This document shows, in pieces, positions 1 to 8,074 of a stretch of DNA of 37,377 bases. A program made the translations under genes and the position numbers. The first letter of the stretch is position 1. Each line of letters opens with the position of its first letter. The notes beneath the pieces are model-generated. The model searched no databases. It was not told the DNA's origin and was given only the letters and a program-made list of their open reading frames with translations. This DNA is from an uncultured Lachnospiraceae bacterium (GTDB taxonomy: Bacteria; Bacillota; Clostridia; Lachnospirales; Lachnospiraceae). The stretch spans positions 1 to 37,377 of the forward strand of contig CANRWO010000035.1 of assembly GCA_947643615.1 (NCBI GenBank), in the 5' to 3' direction.

Positions 1-2
1 AA

Positions 3-43
3 GAATAAGTCTGTAAGCTGTTTTTCTTGCTTACAAACTTATT
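3..43 (+). promoter_or_regulatory. Long hairpin in the 5' leader of the first gene
   Basis: An inverted repeat pairs AATAAGT-c-TGTAAGC (4-18) with GCTTACA-a-ACTTATT (29-43): 14 pairs around one symmetric mismatch, with a 10-nt loop. No U-run follows, and the ribosome binding site (GAGGAG) and ATG come within 20 nt, so it is not a terminator of this unit. The first bases, AAGAATAAGTCTG, resemble the region around 37300 (TTGAAAAATAAGTCTG), where the same type of hairpin follows the conserved leader block described at 37261. I infer that the window edge cuts a fourth copy of that block. Confidence 0.5.
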
Positions 44-61
44 ATACGAGGAGCAGAGGAA

Positions 62-1285
62 ATGAAGAAAGCAAAAATAGTATTGGTAGGCATCGGAGGC
101 TATGGCAATAACTATCCCACTCTGTACATCGACTATCCGGAGCTATATGCCCACAAGGCCGAATTTGTGGCGGTGGTAGACCCTTTTGCCGAAAAAGCGC
201 CTAAATACGATTGGATTCGGGAGAAGCATATCCCGGTCTTTGGGACGCTGGATGATTTTTACCGACAGGGCAGCGCTGACCTGGCCGTTATATCCACCCC
301 TATCGCGCTGCATAAGGGACAGGCTTTGACCGCCGTTGAAAACGGATCCCATGTACTTTGTGAAAAACCTCTGACGGCAACCGTAGAGGATACTTACGAA
401 CTGATAGAGGCTGCAAAAACCTATGGCAGGAAGATCGGAGTGGGGTTTCAGTGGAGTTATACACAAGCCATAACCCGGCTGAAGTCGGATATCATTGCCG
501 GGAAGTTTGGCGCCCCCCTGGAACTGAAGGTCCTTTCCTGTGAACAACGGTGTGATGCGTATTATGCCAGTTGGAAGGGAAAGATCAAAACGGATCAGGG
601 GGACTATATTTTGGATTCCATTGTCACAAACGCCTCTTCCCATTATCTGCACAACCTGTTTTATGTACTGGGGGATACCCCGTCCGGCGCTGCCATGCCG
701 GATACCGTGTCGGCGGAGGTCTATCGGGCAAAGGAGATTGAGTCCTTTGACACGGTGGTCATGAAAGGAAGCTTTTCATCCGGCGCAACATTCTGGTTCG
801 GTGCAACACATTCCAATGATAAGTATGATCTCCTGCAATTTATTTTCCGGTTTGAGAAGGCGGATATTTGTTTTAACATGACCCAGAAGGATGATCACAT
901 GTATGCGGTGTACCCGGACGGAAAATCCCAGGACTACGGTGAACTGAGGGGGCCGGGGGTGCGTAATATGAAGTTCGGGACAATGATCGACGCGTCATTG
1001 GACGACCGGATGGCAGTTCCCTGTACGCCGGAGTCGGTTCTGCCCCATGTAAAGGTGTGCAATGGCCTTTTCAGCAGAGTGGGAATAACGACTTTGCCGT
1101 CCGGCCTCACGATACATACCGGGATAAAACCGGGAACCTATGTGGAAGGACTCTGCGACATTATGGAAAGATGCTTCCGGGATGGCTTGCTGTTTCATGA
1201 GGCGGGAGTGGACTGGGCGGCGGTCCCGGAGACCTTTTCACCCGGTGAAATCACGCGTTTTGAAGGGGTAAGGTATTTGAATTGA
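62..1285 (+). CDS. Gfo/Idh/MocA family oxidoreductase
   Basis: Cytosolic NAD(P)-dependent oxidoreductase of the Gfo/Idh/MocA family, which oxidises or reduces sugars, sugar acids or inositols. The N-terminal Rossmann fold opens with VLVGIGGYG (residues 7-15). The family signature EKP is at 101-103 (LCEKPLTA), where the Lys is catalytic in characterised members. The C-terminal alpha/beta domain carries the substrate site. At 407 aa it is somewhat long for the family. The ATG follows a GAGGAG box. The next Gfo/Idh gene starts 16 bp after the stop, so the two are very probably co-transcribed. The substrate cannot be told from sequence; the neighbouring GH31 gene and sugar transporter suggest a plant-glycan or mucin-derived sugar. 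Confidence 0.92.
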   Translation: MKKAKIVLVGIGGYGNNYPTLYIDYPELYAHKAEFVAVVDPFAEKAPKYDWIREKHIPVFGTLDDFYRQGSADLAVISTPIALHKGQALTAVENGSHVLCEKPLTATVEDTYELIEAAKTYGRKIGVGFQWSYTQAITRLKSDIIAGKFGAPLELKVLSCEQRCDAYYASWKGKIKTDQGDYILDSIVTNASSHYLHNLFYVLGDTPSGAAMPDTVSAEVYRAKEIESFDTVVMKGSFSSGATFWFGATHSNDKYDLLQFIFRFEKADICFNMTQKDDHMYAVYPDGKSQDYGELRGPGVRNMKFGTMIDASLDDRMAVPCTPESVLPHVKVCNGLFSRVGITTLPSGLTIHTGIKPGTYVEGLCDIMERCFRDGLLFHEAGVDWAAVPETFSPGEITRFEGVRYLN

Positions 1286-1301
1286 GAGGAAAGGCACGGG
1301 T

Positions 1302-2282
1302 ATGAAAATGAAAGTTTGTTTTATCGGCGGCGGGGCAGGACATTCCGCCAGCGTGTTCGGCAGCAGGTGCGGAGAACTGGATTATGTGGGGGCGGCGGCA
1401 TATGACGGAAACGACAATTTGGATAAGCTTATCGGCCGTGCCGCCCAGTTGGGGCATACTATCCCTGTGTATAACGGTTGGAAGGAGATGCTGTTAGAAG
1501 TAAAACCTGATATCGCTGTGGTGGACACGGTGTTTTCCGGACATGCCCAGGTCAGCGGGTTCGCCCTGGGGCGTGATATCAATGTGTACGCAGAAAAACC
1601 TGCCGCCACGGATCTTGCACAGTTGGACCGGCTGGAGAAAAGTGTATTGGAAAGCAGGGGCGTATATTTTTCCATGCTCACTGCCAGGTTTACTCCCTGC
1701 TTCTACACGGCCAAAATGCTTACAGACAATGGGGCCATAGGGAAGATCCGCATGATTAACGCGCAGAAATCATACAAGCTGGGTCAACGGGCACAGTTTT
1801 TCAAGAGCCGGCAATCTTACGGAGGAACTATTCCATGGGTATCCATCCATATGATCGACCAGATCCTTTGGGTCACCGGAAAAAAGTGCCTTCACATACA
1901 TGCCCTGCACAGCAGAGGTGACAATAACGGGCATGGGGAGCTGGAGACCACGGCCCAGGTCACCATGTGCCTTGAAGGCGATATCCTTGCATCGGTAAAC
2001 ACGGATTATTACCGCCCCCAGACGGCCCCTACACACGGGGACGACCGCATACGCATTGTGGGTACAGAGGGTGTCATTGAGGTCAGGGATGAACAGGTCT
2101 TCCTGATCAACCGTGACAATGACGGAGAGTTTCCAGTATCCAATGAAGTCCCGGAAAATATATTTGACGGCTTTCTAAAAGTCATCGGCGGATCCCGTGA
2201 TCCCGTGTATCGGGACTGCGGCGGCCTGTATTCCTCCAGGGTTGCCCTGCTTGCCCGGGACGCTGCGGATAGGTGGCTTTAA
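1302..2282 (+). CDS. Gfo/Idh/MocA family oxidoreductase (second)
   Basis: A second, distinct Gfo/Idh/MocA oxidoreductase of 326 aa. The Rossmann motif is CFIGGGAGHS (residues 6-15) and the catalytic EKP is at 98-100 (YAEKPAAT). The segment around HMIDQILWVTG fits the C-terminal domain, where His and Asp near the active site are common. It follows the first oxidoreductase by 16 bp with GAGAGGAAAGG upstream. Paired Gfo/Idh genes often serve two-step oxidation/reduction routes such as keto-intermediate glycoside cleavage or inositol epimerisation, but that is inference. The stop abuts a relic of an unrelated gene on the other strand. Confidence 0.9.
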   Translation: MKMKVCFIGGGAGHSASVFGSRCGELDYVGAAAYDGNDNLDKLIGRAAQLGHTIPVYNGWKEMLLEVKPDIAVVDTVFSGHAQVSGFALGRDINVYAEKPAATDLAQLDRLEKSVLESRGVYFSMLTARFTPCFYTAKMLTDNGAIGKIRMINAQKSYKLGQRAQFFKSRQSYGGTIPWVSIHMIDQILWVTGKKCLHIHALHSRGDNNGHGELETTAQVTMCLEGDILASVNTDYYRPQTAPTHGDDRIRIVGTEGVIEVRDEQVFLINRDNDGEFPVSNEVPENIFDGFLKVIGGSRDPVYRDCGGLYSSRVALLARDAADRWL

Positions 2283-2352
2283 GAAAATAGGTTGTCCGCC
2301 ATCCGTGCAATTTCCAGATTGTGGGTGACCATGACAATGGCTGCTGAGATCA
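2283..2352 (-). pseudogene. Relic of an ABC transporter ATPase (C-terminal H-loop region)
   Basis: Read on the minus strand, about 23 codons give IVMVTHNLEIARMADN, the switch-His segment (VTHN) that follows Walker B in ABC ATPases of the LolD/MacB type. No Walker A, signature or Walker B lies upstream (towards higher coordinates), and the frame runs out into A/T-rich non-coding DNA, so only a fragment remains. It begins immediately after the stop of the oxidoreductase gene. A comparable relic sits after the GH31 gene at 5972. Confidence 0.6.
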
Positions 2353-2415
2353 ATGCTTCCTATGTATCATATCATCTCTATATTACGGCAAAGGTACATT
2401 TTTTGTAACTTTGGA

Positions 2416-2456
2416 AGAAAAAGACAGGAACTTCCGTTATAGGGAAGTCCTGTCTT
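2416..2456 (-). terminator. Intrinsic terminator of the C39-like gene
   Basis: On the minus strand, AAGACAGGACTTCC pairs with GGAAGTTCCTGTCTT (one bulge) around a loop of about 6 nt, followed by a T-rich tail (TTTTTC). It lies about 20 bp past the stop of the minus-strand gene ending at 2477. Confidence 0.8.
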
Positions 2457-2476
2457 ACAATACTGTGCAGGATCTG

Positions 2477-3235
2477 TCATGTGTCAGGACGCAGGATCCC
2501 GATTATGCATATGGGTGCTGCCTGGCCCTGGGATATGGCTCCAATGACGTGCTGCAGATTTTTAAGGGATTGATCCCTTCCATAGGAAGTGTATTTACCG
2601 GCTGTCTGTTTGTAGGCGTTATGGAGGATGTAACTTCCGGCCCTGCCCTTTGTAACGGTGACAGTGTGTATCATTTTGCGGATGTCGTTCCGGTCGTTAT
2701 ATGCCGTGATGATTACGGTATCCCATGTTTCGCCAAAAAGATTGATCATGTCCGGATTTGTACCGGTAACCATAGCCGCTTTGTATTTCCGGCGGATAAA
2801 GTATTTGTAAATAGATCTGGGCGAGCATCCCCATCGGCCCTGCAATTCGGCTCCCTTGCGCTCAAAGGAACGGATCAGTTCTGCCATATCCCCGGCAGTC
2901 ATCTGCTCACCTAAATCCAACAGGGCATTGTACACTGCCATAATCTCACACCCGGAATATTTCATTGTGGACAGGCCGAACCTGGCTTCCCCCCATTCAT
3001 TCTGGTTCTCAATAAAATGTCCGGGGACAAAAAAACCGGATTTTTCCGTAGAATGCACAAAGATTTTCTCATTGGCCGTGCGATTGTCCTCTATTTGTTT
3101 CCCGGGAATTTTGACAATTGTAAACAACGATAAGATATTTATCATGCAGCAATTGGGTATGTGAGTAATGGCGCGGCTTCCTGTATGGAGAAGCCTGTTT
3201 TTGATGGTTTGGAGTTTTTTGAATTTTTTCTTCAT
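2477..3235 (-). CDS. C39-like papain-fold cysteine peptidase family protein, function unknown
   Basis: 252 aa with no recognised specific family name. The central segment YSGCEIMAVYNALLDLG (Cys96) has the form of the nucleophile helix of C39/BtrH-type papain-like folds. MIHTVTVT (His190) and ILHN (Asn206) fit the His and Asp/Asn positions of the triad, with the right spacing. The N-terminal 60 residues are basic with a hydrophobic stretch (MINILSLFTIVKI), so the start could lie downstream. The chosen ATG has AGAGCAGG close before it, a mediocre site. The gene is AT-richer than its sugar-gene neighbours, has its own terminator, and lies between an ABC-ATPase relic and a pair of mobile repeats, so it is probably acquired. 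It could be a peptidase, a peptide-processing enzyme or a transglutaminase-like protein. Confidence 0.65.
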   Translation of the reverse strand: MKKKFKKLQTIKNRLLHTGSRAITHIPNCCMINILSLFTIVKIPGKQIEDNRTANEKIFVHSTEKSGFFVPGHFIENQNEWGEARFGLSTMKYSGCEIMAVYNALLDLGEQMTAGDMAELIRSFERKGAELQGRWGCSPRSIYKYFIRRKYKAAMVTGTNPDMINLFGETWDTVIITAYNDRNDIRKMIHTVTVTKGRAGSYILHNAYKQTAGKYTSYGRDQSLKNLQHVIGAISQGQAAPICIIGILRPDT

Positions 3236-3293
3236 ATCCTGCTCTTCGTGATATTTGCACCATTTTCAGGCGGCATTACCTGCTATGCGCCCA

Positions 3294-3455
3294 TCATTTG
3301 GAAGGGATCTCCCACATTTGACAGAAAGCATTTTCAAACACGTCCGGGGAATACCGCCGGTGCATCATTTTAACAGAAGTATCGGCATATCTGGCGGGGA
3401 TATTAAGGGTACCGAGCTTGTCATTTCCAAAGGACTGTGATATCGTATTTAACAT
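3294..3455 (-). CDS. Small ORF or gene fragment, unrecognised
   Basis: A 53-codon open frame runs from an ATG at 3455 to TGA at 3296-3294, just upstream of the C39-like gene. The C-terminal part (HRRYSPDVFENAFCQMW) looks like natural protein composition, but I cannot assign it. No clear Shine-Dalgarno sequence precedes the ATG, so it may be the 3' remnant of a larger gene cut by the repeat insertion at 3510. Confidence 0.25.
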   Translation of the reverse strand: MLNTISQSFGNDKLGTLNIPARYADTSVKMMHRRYSPDVFENAFCQMWEIPSK

Positions 3456-3509
3456 GGTATAAGTGTGAAAAGAAGTTCCAAGGCGTCAAAGAACACCGCC
3501 CGAGAACGT

Positions 3510-3675
3510 CTAGTACAGCATTGCGTTAATCTTGAAGTAAATCAGTGCTTGATGTTTGCGTCAGCGTAAGGCGGAGGAAGGAGGCGATGCGGTGGCATCG
3601 TTGACTGACGACAACGCGGCGATGGCGTGAACAGCGAGTGCTGATTACTCAAGAATTAATGCAACGATGTACTAG
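3510..3675. repeat. MITE-like inverted-repeat element, copy 1 (166 bp)
   Basis: The ends form imperfect inverted repeats of about 40 bp: CTAGTACAGCATTGCGTTAA at the left, and ATTAATGCAACGATGTACTAG read in reverse complement at the right. The core holds a small hairpin, CGATGC-GGTG-GCATCG (3585-3600). It has no ORF of its own. It shares its last four bases (CTAG) with the next element. A core of 23 bp at 3582-3604 is repeated in exact reverse complement at 3743-3765 in copy 2. CTAG ends are compatible with IS630/mariner-type movement, which is inference. Confidence 0.6.
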
Positions 3676-3837
3676 TATAATCCACCTAAATTATCCCTAT
3701 GTTTCGCTGGTCTAAATTTCCACCTGACTGCGTTGGCTTCACTCAACGATGCCACCGCATCGCCTCGTTCAGCCGCCTTGCAGGCTGAAAATTTATCCTG
3801 CGCCAAACATACGGGCAATTAGGGTGGATTATACTAG
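3672..3837. repeat. MITE-like inverted-repeat element, copy 2 (166 bp)
   Basis: The termini are CTAGTATAATCCACC (left) and GGTGGATTATACTAG (right), perfect 15-bp inverted repeats. The whole 166 bp is a long imperfect palindrome with a GATGC-CACC-GCATC core. It is the same length as copy 1 and in opposite orientation to it. The right 64 bp (3775-3838) are identical to 8164-8227. No protein is encoded, so mobility would need a transposase elsewhere. Confidence 0.7.
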
Positions 3838-3884
3838 GTTTCACACTGAAGAATGCATAAAGAGTGCATGTTTCTCACAAATTG

Positions 3885-3925
3885 TTTGTGCCGCTGTAAG
3901 CGGCATGATGGGAAGTTTGAAAGTA
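3885..3925 (+). promoter_or_regulatory. Conserved leader block, copy A (upstream of the GH31 gene)
   Basis: The block starts TTTGTGCCG, has a 7-nt variable part, then CGGCATGAT followed by GGGAAGTTTGAAAGTA. It forms the hairpin TGCCGCT-gta-AGCGGCA. It matches copy B at 34340-34380 at 32 of 41 positions with no gap, and seven of the nine differences fall in the inner stem or loop. It ends 60 nt before the GH31 start codon. Weak CTGC/GCAG pairing follows at 3930-3955. Confidence 0.6.
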
Positions 3926-3985
3926 AAAGCTGCGTTTGCAAATAAAGCAGAGCAGAAATGAGAATAAAATAGGGAGGCGCCCATT

Positions 3986-5935
3986 ATGAAATTTTATGAA
4001 AAAGAAAACCGGCTCTATTTTGCAAGAGAGGGTGAGCTGGTGTGCTTATCTGCCTGCGGCAGAGACAGCATACGGTTTCAGGCATCACCGAACGGCAGCA
4101 TCTTGGATCAGGACTATACACTGATGCCAAGGGAAATGGCTGGGGAAATTCAGATTGATAAGGATCGGGCAAGTATCGGCAACGGGAATCTGCGTGCTGT
4201 CATATACGGAAACGGAAGGGTAGAATTTTATTGGAATGACAAAAGGATCCTGCGGGAAAAGAGCGAATTGGCGTTTGATGCCGGGATTCGGAACTATGTG
4301 AACCGATGCGGTAATATGTGGCGTGCAAGGGTTACCTTTGAAGCCAGCCGTGAGGAACATTTCTATGGCATGGGGCACGAGGCCACGGATTGCTTTGACC
4401 TAAAGGGTTGCACGATGGATCTCCGACACGTGAATGCAAAATGCACCATTCCTTATGTGTATTCTTCCCTGGGATATGGTTTCCTCTGGAATCTGCCTTC
4501 AACAGGGGTTTGCGAGCTTGCGGGAAACCGTACCCGGTGGACAAGCGACTGTACGAGCCAGGTGGATTATGTGGTGATAGGAGGCAGTCCCAAGCAGGTA
4601 TGTGAAACCCTTGCTGACCTTACCGGCCATGCCCCGGTATTCCCGGATTGGGCGCTGGGGTTCTGGCAGAGCAGGCTCCGTTATGAAACCCAGGAACAGG
4701 TGCTTGAGGTGGCACATAAATATAAGGAAAACCATATACCTTTGTCGGTACTGGTCATAGACTATTTCCACTGGACGGAACAGGGTGATTACAAGTTTGA
4801 CCCCAGGTATTGGCCCGATCCCAAAGGAATGGCAGATAAGCTTCATAGCATGGGCATAAAATTAATGGTCTCCATGTGGCCCACCATAAACGAAAAAAGT
4901 GAAAACTACAGGGAGATGCAAGAGAATAATATGCTGATGCGGACAAGGTCCGGCTCAAACAGGGTGTTTGACTTCTATGGCCCCCAGGCGGAAATTGACC
5001 CCACGAACCCGCAGACGCGGGAATTTGTGTGGAGAAAGCTAAAAGAAAATTATATGGATAACGGTGTTGATGCATTATGGTTTGATGAAGCGGAACCGGA
5101 AATCCATCCGGAACGGTTTGACAACCTTATTCTCCATATGGGAAACGGTGATGAGATCGGGCTTTTGTATCCTTACTATTATGCAAAGCTGGTATATGAC
5201 GGTATGAGAGAGTCGGGCAGGGACGATATTTTGACTCTGTCAAGGTGTGCCTATACCGGCGCCCAGAGATTCGGTGCGCTGGTGTGGTCGGGCGATATCC
5301 CGTCAACTTTTGAGAGCCTTAGAATGCAGGTAAAGTCCGGCCTTAATATGAGCATGTGCGGCATTCCCTGGTGGACAACGGATATCGGCGGATTTTACGG
5401 CGGGGATATTGAATCTGATTATTTTCGTGAACTGATCGTCCGATGGTTCCAATACGGTGTGTTCTGCCCTGTGCTGAGGCTCCACGGAAGCCGGAACGGA
5501 CATGACAGAACCCGAGACATTATCGAACCCACAGGCGGGGAAAATGAGATATGGAGTTTTGGGGAGCGCAATTTTGAAATACTAAAGGACTTGATCCTGC
5601 TTCGGGAACGGTTAAAACCATATATCAAGAAGCACATGGCCATGGCTTCGGAGAAGGGTTATCCCATTATGCGTCCAATGTTCTTTGACTACCCGGAGGA
5701 GGATGTGTGCTATACCTTGGGTGAGCAGTACATGTTTGGTGACGAAATTATTTTCGCCCCTGTTACGGAGCAGGGAGCCACGGAAAAACAAGTGTATCTG
5801 CCGGAGGGAGAATGGGTGCTGACAAAGGATAAGTCAATGTACCGGGGCGGCAGATCTTATACGGTAACGGCACAGATCAATGAATTTGTGGCATTTGTGA
5901 AAGAGGGAAGGGAAGTACTGAAGGCATTTACATAA
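3986..5935 (+). CDS. Glycoside hydrolase family 31 (alpha-glycosidase, YicI-like)
   Basis: Retaining alpha-glycosidase of family GH31 (alpha-glucosidase/alpha-xylosidase type), probably cytosolic because there is no signal peptide. The catalytic nucleophile is Asp367 in DALWFDEAEPE and the acid/base is Asp437 in WSGDI. The N-terminal beta-sandwich (residues 1-210) carries FYGMGHEATD, and the (beta/alpha)8 barrel runs from about 220. RLHGSR and a C-terminal beta domain follow. At 649 aa it is shorter than the common 750-800 aa members. The ATG has GGGAGG 9 nt upstream. It lies after leader block A, between two accessory patches. Its substrate is uncertain; alpha-xylosides or isomalto-type oligosaccharides are likely. 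Confidence 0.93.
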   Translation: MKFYEKENRLYFAREGELVCLSACGRDSIRFQASPNGSILDQDYTLMPREMAGEIQIDKDRASIGNGNLRAVIYGNGRVEFYWNDKRILREKSELAFDAGIRNYVNRCGNMWRARVTFEASREEHFYGMGHEATDCFDLKGCTMDLRHVNAKCTIPYVYSSLGYGFLWNLPSTGVCELAGNRTRWTSDCTSQVDYVVIGGSPKQVCETLADLTGHAPVFPDWALGFWQSRLRYETQEQVLEVAHKYKENHIPLSVLVIDYFHWTEQGDYKFDPRYWPDPKGMADKLHSMGIKLMVSMWPTINEKSENYREMQENNMLMRTRSGSNRVFDFYGPQAEIDPTNPQTREFVWRKLKENYMDNGVDALWFDEAEPEIHPERFDNLILHMGNGDEIGLLYPYYYAKLVYDGMRESGRDDILTLSRCAYTGAQRFGALVWSGDIPSTFESLRMQVKSGLNMSMCGIPWWTTDIGGFYGGDIESDYFRELIVRWFQYGVFCPVLRLHGSRNGHDRTRDIIEPTGGENEIWSFGERNFEILKDLILLRERLKPYIKKHMAMASEKGYPIMRPMFFDYPEEDVCYTLGEQYMFGDEIIFAPVTEQGATEKQVYLPEGEWVLTKDKSMYRGGRSYTVTAQINEFVAFVKEGREVLKAFT

Positions 5936-5971
5936 CGGATTCGCTGCAAGATAACTGCAGTGGCGGCGGTT

Positions 5972-6058
5972 TCAGACGATCCGTCCGTGCCGGAGGCATA
6001 CCACACGGTCCGCAAGCTGTGCTAATTTTAAATCATGGGTATCAGGATCAACGTTAAA
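5972..6058 (-). pseudogene. Frameshifted relic of an ABC transporter ATPase C-terminus
   Basis: On the minus strand, TLIL is followed after a one-base deletion by HDLKLAQLADRVVCLRHG and then RIV and a stop at 5972-5974. This matches the end of LolD/MacB-type ATPases (TLILVTHD...LADRVV.L..GRIV). The upstream two thirds of the gene are absent. It differs in sequence from the relic at 2283, so the two derive from separate paralogues. It directly follows the GH31 gene and precedes the end of the nuclease-like gene. Confidence 0.7.
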
Positions 6059-6065
6059 ATGAATA

Positions 6066-6692
6066 TCAAAAGACAAACTTTTTCAAAAACTCATTCTCGA
6101 AACCATATTCCGGCAATGCATAAGCTTGCCGGAATATGTAGTGGGATAATTTCTGCATAAAGTCTGGTACATAGTTTTGGCCAAGGCAGGCATGGTTCCT
6201 ATATTGAATTACTTTCTGGGGATTTTTTATACTGCTGAAAACTAATATATATTCTACATTTGTTCTCATAAATGTAAGGGGAGAATTATAGTCAAACCAA
6301 GGATAGGCTGACTTATCATTTTGCATTTCAAATAAAACATCCAGTAGTAAATAAGCGTTGGAATAAGCTTTCTTCGTTACACTGTCTTTGGCATTTTTTA
6401 TTTCCTGGTCTTTATATTCAATCAAAAACCATCGATTATCATGGCTGATGAAGAAAGCGTCAGCAGAGTTGGGAGAATCATTTTCTGTAATAGATTCCGG
6501 CCATACTCTTTTCCTGTAAATTTTTTTTGCAAAGGAATCCATGTCAATAGCCGGAATTGCTATTTTGCATAGATTTGTGCCGGTGTTGCGGTTACAGGAA
6601 GTCGTTGCCGTATCGCTTTCTATATTGGTGTGAAAACCATTTTTATTGATATAGGTATTCAGCATCTTTGAAAAATGACTGTAATTACTCAT
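6066..6692 (-). CDS. PD-(D/E)XK nuclease-like protein, partner of the upstream ATPase
   Basis: 208 aa, unrecognised by name. It carries an arrangement typical of the PD-(D/E)XK nuclease core: Asp78 in NSADAFF, then Glu92-Tyr-Lys94 in WFLIEYKDQ, preceded by Glu66 and followed by a Lys-rich helix (KDSVTKKAY). This fits a metal-dependent nuclease, although related folds with other functions exist. Its start overlaps the end of the ATPase gene by 8 bp, so the two are translationally coupled and should act together. The DNA is clearly AT-richer than the flanking sugar genes, which suggests transfer. Confidence 0.7.
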   Translation of the reverse strand: MSNYSHFSKMLNTYINKNGFHTNIESDTATTSCNRNTGTNLCKIAIPAIDMDSFAKKIYRKRVWPESITENDSPNSADAFFISHDNRWFLIEYKDQEIKNAKDSVTKKAYSNAYLLLDVLFEMQNDKSAYPWFDYNSPLTFMRTNVEYILVFSSIKNPQKVIQYRNHACLGQNYVPDFMQKLSHYIFRQAYALPEYGFENEFLKKFVF

Positions 6693-7941
6693 CTGTATCC
6701 TCTTCCATCTGGCAGCGCATTTTATCGAGTAAAATGCTGGGGTCTACCATTTGCGAATATATTTGCCGTATATCGGAAGACACATCTTGTATGACACATC
6801 CGCGTTCCGATTGCTGTGATAAGTAGTAGGTGCAGTAGTCTGTTCTCCCGTATTTTTCGGAAAAAAATTGCAATGCTTCCAGAAAATGCTGGCTGTGTGT
6901 AGTAAGAACAATTGTCAGGTCAAATGCTTTCTGGAGTAGTACGATTAATTCTGCATAAATAAGCTGCCATTCCGGATGCAAATGGATTTCCGGTTCATCA
7001 AGGATCAGCACATCCCGTTCTTTCAACGTACCATTTTCCAAAAGCATTTTTATAATCACAAAGGATTTTAATCCTGCAGACAGATTGCTTAAGTTAAGTT
7101 TTTTCCCTTTTACGCTATCTTTATAATAGTAGGATCGTGCTTCCCCAATTTCTACAATACCCGCGGAAACTTTATTTAACTGTGACATCACAGGCTTTAA
7201 TTTTTCTGAAATGTAATCCTGCTGTACCACATTGTCCACTGCTTCCATCGTATGCAGCAGCTTTCGGATCACGTTTCGCTGTATATCATTCAATCCGGAT
7301 AAACTGGTATTTAATTTATCCAAAACAAAGGGATTGTCTAAATAAACGGCTTCATTTGTAATATCAATTTGTCTTACTAAATCCGTGCAAACATTTTCCT
7401 TAAACTTAAGATGTATGGTTTTACCTGCAATCTGTGCATCAATGACAGTATTGGCATTTTCCTGATAAATATTTCCAATTTCACCATAGAATATCCTCCT
7501 GAAATATACGGAGATTGCTGATTTGACTAATCGATCCTCAGGCAGATTATTGATTTCCAATATATCATTTATAAGGCTGTCTATGAAAGATTCGTCGTAA
7601 CGTTCCCCAAGGACGTCTGTTAAAAATGCTCTAATTTCACTATATTGCGAGTACCCGGAGATACGTTGTGCCCAATGTAACGGTGAAGGCAGTCCTCTCT
7701 GCAGCCAATCATAGCGGTCATTAGGGTCTTCAAACAGTTTCTGATCAAAAAATTTAGCAATAAGGCTGGCTTTTTGGTCTCTTATTTTGCTATTAATGTT
7801 AACCATGGAATTAAATAAAGAGTACACTGTCTTTCCAACGGTGCTTTTACCTGTATTATTGTTGCCTGCAATTACGGTAATACCTTTTAACTCCAAGTCT
7901 GCGGATTCTATTTTTGCTACGTTTCGCATACTTAACTTCAT
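6685..7941 (-). CDS. AAA family ATPase (AAA_15/AAA_21, OLD/SMC-like head)
   Basis: 418-aa ABC-like ATPase of the type found in anti-phage and toxin-like systems. Walker A is GNNNTGKST (residues 26-34). A signature-like LSNLSAGLKS is near 285-295, Walker B is LILDEPEIHLHPEW (Asp315, Glu316), and a switch His is at 349 (TTHSQH). There is no long coiled-coil and no TOPRIM domain, unlike full OLD proteins, so a catalytic partner is expected; the overlapping PD-(D/E)XK-like gene supplies one. The start ATG follows GAGGT at 7 nt. A consensus promoter lies 60 bp upstream. The ATPase probably senses a trigger and licenses the nuclease; this is inference from comparable ATPase/nuclease pairs such as Septu or Gabija. 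Confidence 0.88.
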   Translation of the reverse strand: MKLSMRNVAKIESADLELKGITVIAGNNNTGKSTVGKTVYSLFNSMVNINSKIRDQKASLIAKFFDQKLFEDPNDRYDWLQRGLPSPLHWAQRISGYSQYSEIRAFLTDVLGERYDESFIDSLINDILEINNLPEDRLVKSAISVYFRRIFYGEIGNIYQENANTVIDAQIAGKTIHLKFKENVCTDLVRQIDITNEAVYLDNPFVLDKLNTSLSGLNDIQRNVIRKLLHTMEAVDNVVQQDYISEKLKPVMSQLNKVSAGIVEIGEARSYYYKDSVKGKKLNLSNLSAGLKSFVIIKMLLENGTLKERDVLILDEPEIHLHPEWQLIYAELIVLLQKAFDLTIVLTTHSQHFLEALQFFSEKYGRTDYCTYYLSQQSERGCVIQDVSSDIRQIYSQMVDPSILLDKMRCQMEEDTDE

Positions 7942-8000
7942 TGTTTACCTCTATATGTGCGGTTTTTATACAAACTGACGTGAAACCCAAATGTAATTTT

Positions 8001-8029
8001 ATCATAAAGACAGGGAAAAGAATTGTCAA
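8001..8029 (-). promoter_or_regulatory. Sigma-A promoter of the ATPase/nuclease operon
   Basis: On the minus strand, TTGACA (8029-8024), a 17-bp spacer and TATGAT (8006-8001). This near-consensus promoter would give a leader of about 55 nt before the ATPase ATG. No operator-like palindrome is evident around it, so the pair is probably expressed constitutively. Confidence 0.8.
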
Positions 8030-8074
8030 CACGTTTTCAGATTAACTTTTGTCTTCTCACGTTGTTACAGTTCA

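Noticed and set aside
2411..2914. 167-aa plus-strand ORF
   Set aside because: It runs antisense through the C39-like gene and the terminator hairpin; its translation has no family pattern.
3749..3961. 70-aa ORF spanning a MITE end and leader block A
   Set aside because: It lies across a repeat and a structured non-coding block, with no ribosome binding site and no protein-like composition.
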